A DNA stretch of 64,000 nt from contig NW_027479428.1 of NCBI RefSeq assembly GCF_051014685.1, forward strand, positions 62,001 through 126,000, read 5' to 3'. Shown one piece after another: positions 49,537 through 61,590 of this stretch (positions are counted from its first letter, which is position 1; every line of letters starts with the position of its first letter). Under the pieces are notes generated by a model. That model saw only the letters and a program-made list of their open reading frames with translations, searched no databases and was not told the DNA's origin. Origin of the DNA: Ptiloglossa arizonensis (Eukaryota > Arthropoda > Insecta > Hymenoptera > Colletidae). The translations under genes were made by a program, and so were the position numbers.

Positions 49537-50496
49537 AATTGAAACTCGCCCGATTACAACGGCATGTGTATTTTTTCCCTAGGCCATTCTGGTTAAGCGT
49601 TTGGAGCAGCAGAAATGCGAATAATTTTTTGCCTTCTCAACCATTTCTTGGCTTCAAACTCCCATATCTCGCGAACGGATTGACCTAACCCAAAAATACC
49701 TGTTGCGTCTGAAAGTAGAAACTCGCCCGATTACAACGGTATGTGTATTTTTTCCCTAGGCCATTCTGGTTAAGCGTTTGGAGCAGCAGAAATGCGAATA
49801 ATTTTTTGCCTTCTCAACCATTTCTTGGCTTCAAACTCCCATATCTCGCGAACGGATTGACCTAACCCAAAAATACCTGTTGCGTCTGAAAGTAGAAACT
49901 CGCCCGATTACAACGGTATGTGTATTTTTTCCCTAGCCCTTTCTGGTCAAGCGTTTGGAGCAGCAGAATTGCGAAAAATTTGTTGTCTTCTCAACCATTT
50001 CTTAGCTTCATACACCCATATCTCGCGAACGGATTGACCTAACCCCAAAATTCCTATTGCATCTGAAAGTAGAAACTCGCCCGATTACAACGGTATGTGT
50101 ATTTTGTCCCTAGGCCATTCTGGTTAAGCGTTTGGAGCAGCAGAATTGCGAAAAATTTGTTGCCTTCTCTACCATTTCTTAGCTTCAAACTCCCATATCT
50201 CGCGAACCGATTGCCCTAACCCAAAAATTCCTATTGCATCTGAAAGTAGAAACTCGCCCGATTACAACGGTATGTGTATTTTTTCCCTAGGCCATTCTGG
50301 TTAAGCGTTTGGAGCAGCAGAAGTGCGAAAAATTTGTTGTCTTCTCAAACATTTCTTAGCTTCAAACTCCCATATCTCGCGAAAGGATTGACCCAACCCA
50401 AAAATTCCTATTGCATCTGAAAGTAGAAACTCGCCCGATTACAACGGTATGTGTATTTTTGCCCTAGGCCACTCTGGTTAAGCGTTTGGAGCAGCA
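49214..50496 (+). repeat. Seven-monomer block, copy of 42493-43775
   Basis: Offset 6721 bp (38 x 177 minus 5). Shared rare markers in order: CCCATTCTGGTC with GGATAGACC; AAAATTGAAAC with GGCATGTG; two AATGCGAATAATT monomers; AGCCCTTTCTGG with CTTCATACACCC; GATTGCCC; AAGTGCG with GACCCAACCC; and TTTTTGCCC. Similarity stops where this copy has GAATTGCG and the other GAAGTGCG. Its start overlaps the end of the 48153-49536 block because both relationships hold. Confidence 0.86.
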
Positions 50497-52811
50497 GAAT
50501 TGCGAAAAATTTTTTGCCTTCTCAACCATTTCTTGGCTTCAAACTCCCATATCTCGCGAACGGATTGACCTAACCCAAAAATTCCTATTGCATCTGAAAA
50601 TAGAACCTCGCCCGATTACAGCGGTATGGGTATTTTTTCCCTAGGCCATTCTGGTTAAGCGTTTGGAGCAGCAGAATTGCGAAAAATTTTTTCCTTCTCA
50701 ACCATTTCTTGGCTTCAAACCCCCATATCTCGCGAACGGATTGACCTAACCCAAAAATTCCTGTAGCGTCTGGAAGTAGAAACTCGCCCGATTACAACGG
50801 TATGTGTATTTTTTCCCTAGCCCATTCTGGTCAAGCGTTTGGAGCAGCAGAATTGCGAAAAATTTCTTGCCTTCTCAACCATTCCTTGGCTTCAAACTCC
50901 CATATCTCGCGAACGGATTGACCTAAGCCAAAAATTCCTGTTGCGTCTGATAGTAGAAACTCGCCCGATTACAACGGTACGTGTGTTTTTCCCTAGGCCA
51001 TTCTGGTTAAGCGTTTTGAGCAGCAGAATTGCGAAAAATTTTTTGCCTTCTCAACCATTTCTTGGCTTCAAACTCGCATATCTCGCGAACGGATTGACCT
51101 AATCCAAAAATTCCTATTGCATCTGAAAGTCGAACCTCGCCGAATTACAACGGTATGTGTATTTTTTCCCTAGGCCATTCTGGTTAATCGTTTGGAGCAG
51201 CAGAACTGCGAAAAATTTGTGGCCTTCTCAACCATTTGTTGGATTCGAACTCCCATATCTCGCGAACGGATTGACCTAACCCAAAAATTCCTGTAGCGTC
51301 TGATAGTAGAAACTCGCCCGATTACAGCGGTATGTGTATTTTTTCCCTAGGCCATTCTGGTTAAGCGTTTGGAGCAGCAGAATTGCGAAAAATTTTTTCC
51401 TTCTCAACCATTTCTTGGCTTCAAACCCCCATATCTCGCGAACGGATTGACCTAACCCAAAAATTCCTGTAGCGTCTGGAAGTAGAAACTCGCCCGATTA
51501 CAACGGTATGTGTATTTTTTCCCTAGCCCATTCTGGTCAAGCGTTTGGAGCAGCAGAATTGCGAAAAATTTCTTGCCTTCTCAACCATTTCTTGGCTTCA
51601 AACTCCCATATCTCGCGAACGGATAGACCTAACCCAAAAATTCCTATTGCATCTGAAAGTAGAAACTCGCCCGATTACAACGGTACGTGTATTTTTTCCC
51701 TAGGTCATTCTGGTTAAGCGTTTGGAGCAGCAGAATTGCGAAAAATTTTTTGCCTTCTCATCCATTTCTTGGCTTCAAACCCCCATATCTCGCGAACGGA
51801 TTGACCTAAGCCAAAAATTCCTGTTGCGTCTGAAAGTTGAAACTCGCCCGATTACAACGGCATGTGTATTTTTTCCCTAGGCCATTCTGGTTAAGCGTTT
51901 GGAGCAGCAGAAATGCGAATAATTTTTTGCCTTCTCAACCATTTCTTTGCTTCAAACTCCCATATCTCGCGAACGGATTGACCTAACCCAAAAATACCTG
52001 TTGCGTCTGAAAGTAGAAACTCGCCCGATTACAACGGTATGTTTTTTTTTTCCCTAGGCCATTCTGGTTAAGCGTTTGGAGCAGCAGATATGCGAATAAT
52101 TTTTTGCCTTCTCAACCATTTCTTGGCTTCAAACTCCCATATCTCGCGAACGGATTGACCTAACCCAAAAATACCTGTTGCGTCTGAAAGTAGAAACTCG
52201 CCCGATTACAACGGTATGTGTATTTTTTCCCTAGCCCTTTCTGGTCAAGGGTTTGGAGCAGCAGAATTGCGAAAAATTTGTTGTCTTCTCAACCATTTCT
52301 TAGCTTCATACTCCCATATCTCGCGAACGGATTGACCTAACCCCAAAATTCCTATTGCATCTGAAAGTAGAAACTCGCCCGATTACAACGGTATGTGTAT
52401 TTTGTCCCTAGGCCATTCTGGTTAAGCGTTTGGAGCAGCAGAATTGCGAAAAATTTGTTGCCTTCTCTACCATTTCTTAGCTTCAAACTCCCATATCTCG
52501 CGAACCGATTGACCTAACCCAAAAATTCCTATTGCATCTGAAAGTAGAAACTCGCCCGATTACAACGGTATGTGTATTTTTTCCCTAGGCCATTCTGGTT
52601 AAGCGTTTGGAGCAGCAGAAGTGCGAAAAATTTGTTGTCTTCTCAAACATTTCTTAGCTTCAAACTCCCATATCTCGCGAAAGGATTGACCCAACCCAAA
52701 AATTCCTATTGCATCTGAAAGTAGAAACTCGCCCGATTACAACGGTATGTGTATTTTTGCCCTAGGCCACTCTGGTTAAGCGTTTGGAGCAGCAGAATTG
52801 CGAAAAATTTT
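50497..52811 (+). repeat. Thirteen mixed monomers
   Basis: Contains the first GTATGGGTATT monomer (50630), a GTACGTGTGTTTTTCCC monomer near 50980, a TTTTTTCC monomer at 51396, and a further 69-codon frame monomer at 51512. The series 51512-52570 resembles 47268-48000, with a T10 tract at 52042-52051, CAGATATGCG, and AGCCCTTTCTGGTCAAGGG. The block 50010-50730 recurs near 58320-59040, offset 8310 bp (47 monomers). Confidence 0.83.
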
Positions 52812-53695
52812 TTGCCTTCTCAACCATTTCTTGGCTTCAAACTCGCATATCTCGCGAACGGATTGACCTAACCCAAAAATTCCTATTGCATCTGAAAGTC
52901 GAACCTCGCCGAATTACAACGGTATGTGTATTTTTTCCCTAGGCCATTCTGGTTAAGCGTTTGGAGCAGCAGAACTGCGAAAAATTTGTGGCCTTCTCAA
53001 CCATTTCTTGGCTTCAAACTCCCATATCTCGCGAACGGATTGACCTAACCCAAAAATTCCTGTAGCGTCTGGACGTAGAAACTCGCCCGATTACAACGGT
53101 AAGTGTATTTTTTCCCTAGGCCATTCTGGTTAAGCGTTTGGAGCAGCAGAATTGCGAAAAATTTGCTGCCTTCTCATACATTTCTTGGCTTCAAACTCCC
53201 ATATCTCGCGAACGGATTGACCTAAGCCAAAAATTCCTATTGCATCTGAAAATAGAACCTCGCCCGATTACAGCGGTATGGGTATTTTTTCCCTAGGCCA
53301 TTCTGGTTAAGCGTTTGGAGCAGCAGAATTGCGAAAAATTTTTTCCTTCTCAACCATTTCTTGGCTTCAAACCCCCATATCTCGCGAACGGATTGACCTA
53401 ACCCAAAAATTCCTGTAGCGTCTGGAAGTAGAAACTCGCCCGATTACAACGGTATGTGTATTTTTTCCCTAGCCCAATCTGGTCAAGCGTTTGGAGCAGC
53501 AGAATTGCGAAAAATTTCTTGCCTTCTCAACCATTCCTTGGCTTCAAACTCCCATATCTCGCGAACGGATTGACCTAAGCCAAAAATTCCTGTTGCGTCT
53601 GAAAGTAGAAACTCGCCCGATTACAACGGCATGTGTATTTTTTCCCTAGGGCATTCTGGTTAAGCGTTTGGAGCAGCAGAAGTGCGAAAAATTTT
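52812..53695 (+). repeat. Second five-monomer unit, copy 1 (884 bp)
   Basis: Tandem with 53696-54575 at an offset of 884 bp (5 x 177 minus 1). Order: ACTCGCATATC / GCCGAATTAC; AACTGCG / TTGTGGCC; AATTTGCTGCC / CTCATAC / AAATAGAACC; GTATGGGTATT / TTTTTTCC; and CCCAATCTGG / TTCTTGCC / CATTCCTTGG. The AATTTGCTGCC marker is otherwise known from the 16.7 and 19.9 kb blocks. Confidence 0.87.
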
Positions 53696-54575
53696 TTGCC
53701 ATCTCAACCATTTCTTGGCTTCAAACTCGCATATCTCGCGAACGGATTGACCTAACCCAAAAATTCCTATTGCATCTGAAAGTCGAACCTCGCCGAATTA
53801 CAACGGTATGTGTATTTTTTCCCTAGGCCATTCTGGTTAAGCGTTTGGAGCAGCAGAACTGCGAAAAATTTGTGGCCTTCTCAACCATTTCTTGGCTTCA
53901 AACTCCCATATCTCGCGAACGGATTGACCTAACCCAAAAATTCCTGTAGCGTCTGGACCTAGAAACTCGCCCGATTACAACGGTAAGTGTATTTTTTCCC
54001 TAGGCCATTCTGGTTAAGCGTTTGGAGCAGCAGAATTGCGAAAAATTTGCTGCCTTCTCATACATTTCTTGGCTTCAAACTCCCATATCTCGCGAACGGA
54101 TTGACCTAAGCCAAAAATTCCTATTGCATCTGAAAATAGAACCTCGCCCGATTACAGCGGTATGGGTATTTTTTCCCTAGGCCATTCTGGTTAAGCGTTT
54201 GGAGCAGCAGAATTGCGAAAAATTTTTTCCTTCTCAACCATTTCTTGGCTTCAAACCCCCATATCTCGCGAACGGATTGACCTAACCCAAAAATTCCTGT
54301 AGCGTCTGGAAGTAGAAACTCGCCCGATTACAACGGTATGTGTATTTTTTCCCTAGCCCATTCTGGTCAAGCGTTTGGAGCAGCAGAATTGCGAAAAATT
54401 TCTTGCCTTCTCAACCATTCCTTGGCTTCAAACTCCCATATCTCGCGAACGGATTGACCTAAGCCAAAAATTCCTGTTGCGTCTGAAAGTAGAAACTCGC
54501 CCGATTACAACGGCATGTGTATTTTTTCCCTAGGGCATTCTGGTTAAGCGTTTGGAGCAGCAGAAGTGCGAAAAA
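53696..54575 (+). repeat. Second five-monomer unit, copy 2
   Basis: Repeats 52812-53695. Differences seen are GTCTGGACCTAG for GTCTGGACGTAG, CCCATTCTGG for CCCAATCTGG, and GCCATCTC for GCCTTCTC at the junction. Similarity ends near 54575, where the next monomer turns to AAGTGCG / TTGTTGTC. Confidence 0.87.
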
Positions 54576-55834
54576 TTTGTTGTCTTCTCAAACATTTCTT
54601 AGCTTCTAACTCCCATATCTCGCGAAAGGATTGAACCCAACCCAAAAATTCCTATTGCATCTGAAAGTAGAAACTCGCCCGTTTACAACGGTACGTGTGT
54701 TTTTCCCTAGGCCATTCTGGTTAAGCGTTTGGAGCAGCAGAATTGCGAAAAATTTTTTGCCTTCTCAACCATTTCTTGGCTTCAAACTCGCATATCTCGC
54801 GAACGGATTGACCTAACCCAAAAATTCCTATTGCATCTGAAAGTCGAACCTCGCCGAATTACAACGGTATGTGTATTTTTTCCCTAGGCCATTCTGGTTA
54901 ATCGTTTGGAGCAGCAGAACTGCGAAAAATTTGTTGCCTTCTCAACCATTTGTTGGATTCGAACTCCCATATCTCGCGAACGGATTGACCTAACCCAAAA
55001 ATTCCTTTAGCGTCTGGACGTAGAAACTCGCCCGATTACAACGGTAAGTGTATTTTTTCCCTAGGCCATTCTGGTTAAGCGTTTGGAGCAGCAGAATTGC
55101 GAAAAATTTGTTGCCTTCTCATACATTTCTTGGCTTCAAACTCCCATATCTCGCGAACGGATTGACCTAAGCCAAAAATTCCTGTTGCGTCTGAAAGTAG
55201 AAACTCGCCCGATTACAACGGTATGTGTATTTTTGCCCTAGGCCACTCTGGTTAAGCGTTTGCAGCAGCAGAATTGCGAAAAATTTGTTGCCTTCTCATC
55301 CATTTCTTGGCTTCAAACTCCCATATCTCGCGAACGGATTGACCTAACCCAAAAATTCCTGTAGCGTCTGGACGTAGAAACTCGCCCGATTACAACGGTA
55401 TGTGTATTTTTGCCCTAGGCCACTCTGGTTAAGCGTTTGGAGCAGCAGAATTGCGAAAAATTTGTTGCCTTCTCATCCATTTCTTGGCTTCAGACTCCCA
55501 TATCTAGCGAACGGATTGACCTAACCCAAAAATTCCTATTGCATCTGAAAGTAGAAACTCGCCCGATTACAACGGTATGTGTATTTTTTCCCTAGGCCAT
55601 TCTGGTTAATCGTTTGGAGCAGCAGAACTGCGAAATATTTGTTGCCTTCTCAACCATTTCTTGGATTCGAACTCCCATATCTCGCGAACGGATTGACCTA
55701 ACCCAAAAATTCCTTTAGCGTCTGGACGTAGAAACTCGCCCGATTACAACGGTAAGTGTATTTTTTCCCTAGGCCATTCTGGTTAAGCGTTTGGAGCAGC
55801 AGAATTGCGAAAAATTTGTTGCCTTCTCATACAT
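54576..55834 (+). repeat. Seven mixed monomers
   Basis: Contains TTGAACCCAACCC, with a rare single-base insertion near 54633, then GTACGTGTGTTTTTCCC, then a copy of 48153 to ~48870 (GGTTAATCG, CTCATAC, GTTTGCAGC, CATATCTAGCG) at an offset of about 6720 bp. A second GGTTAATCG monomer with GCGAAATATT follows. Nothing other than satellite is present. Confidence 0.83.
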
Positions 55835-58320
55835 TTCTTGGCTTCAAACTCCCATATCTCGCGAACGGATTGACCTAACCCAAAAATTCCTATTGCATCT
55901 GAAAATAGAACCTCGCCCGATTACAGCGGTATGGGTATTTTTTCCCTAGGCCATTCTGGTTAAGCGTTTGGAGCAGCAGAATTGCGAAAAATTTTTTCCT
56001 TCTCAACCATTTCTTGGCTTCAAACCCCCATACCTCGCGAACGGATAGACCTAACCCAAAAATTCCTATTGCATCTGAAAATAGAACCTCGCCCGATTAC
56101 AGCGGTATGTGTGTTTTTTCCCTAAGCCATTCTGGTTAAGCGTTTGGAGCAGCAGAATTGCGAAAAATTTTTTCCTTCTCAACCATTTCTTGGCTTCAAA
56201 CCCCCATATCTCGCGAACGGATTGACCTAACCCAAAAATTCCTGTAGCGTCTGGAAGTAGAAACTCGCCCGATTACAACGGTATGTGTATTTTTTCCCTA
56301 GCCCATTCTGGTCATGCGTTTGGAGCAGCAGAATTGCGAAAAATTTCTTGCCTTCTCAACAATTTCTTGGCTTCAAACTCCCATATCTCGCGAACGGATA
56401 GACCTATCCTAAAAATTCCTATTGCATCTGAAAGTAGAAACTCGCCCGATTACAGCGGTATGTATTTTTTTTCTCTAGGCCATTCTGGTTAAGCGTTTGG
56501 AGAAGCAGAAATGCGAAAAATTTGTTGTCTTCTCAACCATTTCTTAGCTTCAAACTCCCATATCTCGCGAACGGATTGACCTAACCCAAAAATTCCTATT
56601 GCATCTGAAAGTAGAAACTCGCCCGATTACAACGGTATGTGTATTTTTTCCCTAGGCCATTCTGGTTAAGCGTTTGGAGCAGCAGAATTGCGAAAAATTT
56701 CTTGCCTTCTCAACCATTCCTTGGCTTCAAACTCCCATATCTCGCGAACGGATAGACCTAACCCAAAAATTCCTATTGCATCTGAAAGTAGAAACTCGCC
56801 CGATTACAACGGTACGTGTATTTTTTCCCTAGGTCATTCTGGTTAAGCGTTTGGAGCAGCAGAATTGCGAAAAATTTTTTGCCTTCTCATCCATTTCTTG
56901 GCTTCAAACCCCCATATCTCGCGAACGGATTGACCTAAGCCTAAAACTCCTGTTGCGTCTGAGAGTTGAAACTCGCCCGATTACAACGGCATGTGTATTT
57001 TTTCCCTAGGCCATTCTGGTTAAGCGTTTGGAGCAGCAGAATTGCGAAAAATTTTTTGCCTTCTCAACCATTTCTTGGCTTCAAACACCCATATCTCGCG
57101 AACGGATTGACCTAACCCAAAAATTCCTATTGCATCTGAAAATAGAACCTCGCCCGATTACAGCGGTATGTGTGTTTTTTCCCTAAGCCATTCTGGTTAA
57201 GCGTTTGGAGCAGCAGAATTGCGAAAAATTCTTTCCTTCTCAACCATTTCTTGGCTTCAAACCCCCATATCTCGCGAACGGATTGACCTAACCCAAAAAT
57301 TCCTGTAGCGTCTGGAAGTAGAAACTCGCCCGATTACAACGGTATGTGTATTTTTTCCCTAGCCCATTCTGGTCATGCGTTTGGAGCAGCAGAATTGCGA
57401 AAAATTTCTTGCCTTCTCAACAATTTCTTGGCTTCAAACTCCCATATCTCGCGAACGGATAGACCTAACCCAAAAATTCCTATTGCATCTGAAAGTAGAA
57501 ACTCGCCCGATTACAGCGGTATGTATTTTTTTTCCCTAGGCCATTCTGGTTAAGCGTTTGGAGAAGCAGAAATGCGAAAAATTTGTTGTCTTCTCAACCA
57601 TTTCTTAGCTTCAAACTCCCATATCTCGCGAACGGATAGACCTAACCCAAAAATTCCTATTGCATCTGAAAGTAGAAACTCGCCCGATTACAACGGTACG
57701 TGTATTTTTTCCCTAGGTCATTCTGGTTAAGCGTTTGGAGCAGCAGAATTGCGAAAAATTTTTTGCCTTCTCATCCATTTCTTGGCTTCAAACCCCCATA
57801 TCTCGCGAACGGATTGACCTAAGCCTAAAACTCCTGTTGCGTCTGAAAGTTGAAACTCGCCCGATTACAACGGCATGTGTATTTTTTCCCTAGGCCACTC
57901 TGGTTAAGCGTTTGGAGCAGCAGAATTGCGAAAAATTTTTTGCCTTCTCAACCATTTCTTGGCTTCAAACACCCATATCTCGCGAACGGATTGACCTAAC
58001 CCAAAAATTCCTATTGCATCTGAAAATAGAACCTCGCCCGATTACAGCGGTATGTGTGTTTTTTCCCTAAGCCATTCTGGTTAAGCGTTTGGAGCAGCAG
58101 AATTTCGAAAAATTTTTTCCTTCTCAACCATTTCTTGGCTTCAAACCCCCATATCTCGCGAACGGATTGACCTAACCCAAAAATTCCTGTAGCGTCTGGA
58201 AGTAGAAACTCGCCCGATTACAGCGGTATGTATTTTTTTTCCCTAGGCCATTCTGGTTAAGCGTTTGGAGAAGCAGAAATGCGAAAAATTTGTTGTCTTC
58301 TCAACCATTTCTTAGCTTCA
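55835..58320 (+). repeat. 2.49-kb block, copy 1 (3005-bp offset)
   Basis: About 14 monomers recur at 58840-61325. Markers include GTATGGGTATT, CCCCCATACCTC, GTGTGTTTTTTCCCTAAGCC, GGTCATGCG, CCTATCCTAAAA, GGAGAAGCAG, CCTAAAACTCC, AAATTCTTTCC and AATTTCGAAAAA. Inside it a six-monomer sub-repeat of 1061 bp is visible (frames at 56283 and 57344; GTGTGTTTT at 56111 and 57172), with a further GTGTGTTTT monomer at 58056. CCCTAAGCC is otherwise rare, so this is a distinct local family. Confidence 0.9.
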
Positions 58321-58839
58321 TACTCCCATATCTCGCGAACGGATTGACCTAACCCCAAAATTCCTATTGCATCTGAAAGTAGAAACTCGCCCGATTACAA
58401 CGGTATGTGTATTTTGTCCCTAGGCCGTTCTGGTTAAGCGTTTGGAGCAGCAGAATTGCGAAAAATTTGTTGCCTTCTCTACCATTTCTTAGCTTCAAAC
58501 TCCCATATCTCGCGAACCGATTGACCTAACCCAAAAATTCCTATTGCATCTGAAAGTAGAAACTCGCCCGATTACAACGGTATGTGTATTTTTTCCCTAG
58601 GCCATTCTGGTTAAGCGTTTGGAGCAGCAGAAGTGCGAAAAATTTGTTGTCTTCTCAAACATTTCTTAGCTTCAAACTCCCATATCTCGCGAAAGGATTG
58701 ACCCAACCCAAAAATTCCTATTGCATCTGAAAGTAGAAACTCGCCCGATTACAACGGTATGTGTATTTTTGCCCTAGGCCACTCTGGTTAAGCGTTTGGA
58801 GCAGCAGAATTGCGAAAAATTTTTTGCCTTCTCAACCAT
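58321..58839 (+). repeat. Three-monomer spacer derived from about 50 kb
   Basis: This stretch separates the 2.49-kb copies and matches 50011-50529 at a constant offset of 8310 bp; the match continues into copy 2 to about 59040. Markers: CTTCATACTCCC, AACCCCAAAATT, ATTTTGTCCC with GAACCGATTG, AAGTGCG with GACCCAACCC, and TTTTTGCCC. The changeover at 58321 is within a monomer (around position 90), not at a monomer edge. Confidence 0.85.
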
Positions 58840-61325
58840 TTCTTGGCTTCAAACTCCCATATCTCGCGAACGGATTGACCTAACCCAAAAATTCCTATTG
58901 CATCTGAAAATAGAACCTCGCCCGATTACAGCGGTATGGGTATTTTTTCCCTAGGCCATTCTGGTTAAGCGTTTGGAGCAGCAGAATTGCGAAAAATTTT
59001 TTCCTTCTCAACCATTTCTTGGCTTCAAACCCCCATACCTCGCGAACGGATAGACCTAACCCAAAAATTCCTATTGCATCTGAAAATAGAACCTCGCCCG
59101 ATTACAGCGGTATGTGTGTTTTTTCCCTAAGCCATTCTGGTTAAGCGTTTGGAGCAGCAGAATTGCGAAAAATTTTTTCCTTCTCAACCATTTCTTGGCT
59201 TCAAACCCCCATATCTCGCGAACGGATTGACCTAACCCAAAAATTCCTGTAGCGTCTGGAAGTAGAAACTCGCCCGATTACAACGGTATGTGTATTTTTT
59301 CCCTAGCCCATTCTGGTCATGCGTTTGGAGCAGCAGAATTGCGAAAAATTTCTTGCCTTCTCAACAATTTCTTGGCTTCAAACTCCCATATCTCGCGAAC
59401 GGATAGACCTATCCTAAAAATTCCTATTGCATCTGAAAGTAGAAACTCGCCCGATTACAGCGGTATGTATTTTTTTTCTCTAGGCCATTCTGGTTAAGCG
59501 TTTGGAGAAGCAGAAATGCGAAAAATTTGTTGTCTTCTCAACCATTTCTTAGCTTCAAACTCCCATATCTCGCGAACGGATTGACCTAACCCAAAAATTC
59601 CTATTGCATCTGAAAGTAGAAACTCGCCCGATTACAACGGTATGTGTATTTTTTCCCTAGGCCATTCTGGTTAAGCGTTTGGAGCAGCAGAATTGCGAAA
59701 AATTTCTTGCCTTCTCAACCATTCCTTGGCTTCAAACTCCCATATCTCGCGAACGGATAGACCTAACCCAAAAATTCCTATTGCATCTGAAAGTAGAAAC
59801 TCGCCCGATTACAACGGTACGTGTATTTTTTCCCTAGGTCATTCTGGTTAAGCGTTTGGAGCAGCAGAATTGCGAAAAATTTTTTGCCTTCTCATCCATT
59901 TCTTGGCTTCAAACCCCCATATCTCGCGAACGGATTGACCTAAGCCTAAAACTCCTGTTGCGTCTGAGAGTTGAAACTCGCACGATTACAACGGCATGTG
60001 TATTTTTTCCCTAGGCCATTCTGGTTAAGCGTTTGGAGCAGCAGAATTGCGAAAAATTTTTTGCCTTCTCAACCATTTCTTGGCTTCAAACACCCATATC
60101 TCGCGAACGGATTGACCTAACCCAAAAATTCCTATTGCATCTGAAAATAGAACCTCGCCCGATTACAGCGGTATGTGTGTTTTTTCCCTAAGCCATTCTG
60201 GTTAAGCGTTTGGAGCAGCAGAATTGCGAAAAATTCTTTCCTTCTCAACCATTTCTTGGCTTCAAACCCCCATATCTCGCGAACGGATTGACCTAACCCA
60301 AAAATTCCTGTAGCGTCTGGAAGTAGAAACTCGCCCGATTACAACGGTATGTGTATTTTTTCCCTAGCCCATTCTGGTCATGCGTTTGGAGCAGCAGAAT
60401 TGCGAAAAATTTCTTGCCTTCTCAACAATTTCTTGGCTTCAAACTCCCATATATCGCGAACGGATAGACCTAACCCAAAAATTCCTATTGCATCTGAAAG
60501 TAGAAACTCGCCCGATTACAGCGGTATGTATTTTTTTTCCCTAGGCCATTCTGGTTAAGCGTTTGGAGAAGCAGAAATGCGAAAAATTTGTTGTCTTCTC
60601 AACCATTTCTTAGCTTCAAACTCCCATATCTCGCGAACGGATAGACCTAACCCAAAAATTCCTATTGCATCTGAAAGTAGAAACTCGCCCGATTACAACG
60701 GTACGTGTATTTTTTCCCTAGGTCATTCTGGTTAAGCGTTTGGAGCAGCAGAATTGCGAAAAATTTTTTGCCTTCTCATCCATTTCTTGGCTTCAAACCC
60801 CCATATCTCGCGAACGGATTGACCTAAGCCTAAAACTCCTGTTGCGTCTGAAAGTTGAAACTCGCCCGATTACAACGGCATGTGTATTTTTTCCCTAGGC
60901 CACTCTGGTTAAGCGTTTGGAGCAGCAGAATTGCGAAAAATTTTTTGCCTTCTCAACCATTTCTTGGCTTCAAACACCCATATCTCGCGAACGGATTGAC
61001 CTAACCCAAAAATTCCTATTGCATCTGAAAATAGAACCTCGCCCGATTACAGCGGTATGTGTGTTTTTTCCCTAAGCCTTTCTGGTTAAGCGTTTGGAGC
61101 AGCAGAATTTCGAAAAATTTTTTCCTTCTCAACCATTTCTTGGCTTCAAACCCCCATATCTCGCGAACGGATTGACCTAACCCAAAAATTCCTGTAGCGT
61201 CTGGAAGTAGAAACTCGCCCGATTACAGCGGTATGTATTTTTTTTCCCTAGGCCATTCTGGTTAAGCGTTTGGAGAAGCAGAAATGCGAAAAATTTGTTG
61301 TCTTCTCAACCATTTCTTAGCTTCA
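58840..61325 (+). repeat. 2.49-kb block, copy 2
   Basis: Repeats 55835-58320 at +3005 bp (17 x 177 minus 4). Differences seen include CTCGCACGATT near 59980 for CTCGCCCGATT, CATATATCGCG near 60450 for CATATCTCGCG, and AAGCCTTTCTGG near 61077 for AAGCCATTCTGG. It includes the same internal 1061-bp sub-repeat (frames at 59288 and 60349). Low divergence indicates recent duplication. Confidence 0.9.
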
Positions 61326-61590
61326 AACTCCCATATCTCGCGAACGGATTGACCTAACCCAAAAATTCCTATTGCATCTGAAAGTAGAAACTCGCCCGAT
61401 TACAACGGTATGTGTATTTTTTCCCTAGGCCATTCTGGTTAAGCGTTTGGAGCAGCAGAATTGCGAAAAATTTTCTGCCTTCTCAACCATTTCTTGGCTT
61501 CAAACTCCGATATCTCGCGAACGGATTGACCTAACCCAAAAATTCCTGTTGCGTCTGAAAGTAGAATCTCGCCCGATTACAACTGTATGT
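61326..61590 (+). repeat. Linking monomers before the terminal unit
   Basis: The end of a GGAGAAGCAG / TTGTTGTC monomer, then a monomer (61414) with AATTTTCTGCC, ACTCCGATATC, GTAGAATCTCG and AACTGTATG. That monomer type returns at 63715, exactly 2301 bp (13 x 177) downstream. Confidence 0.83.
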
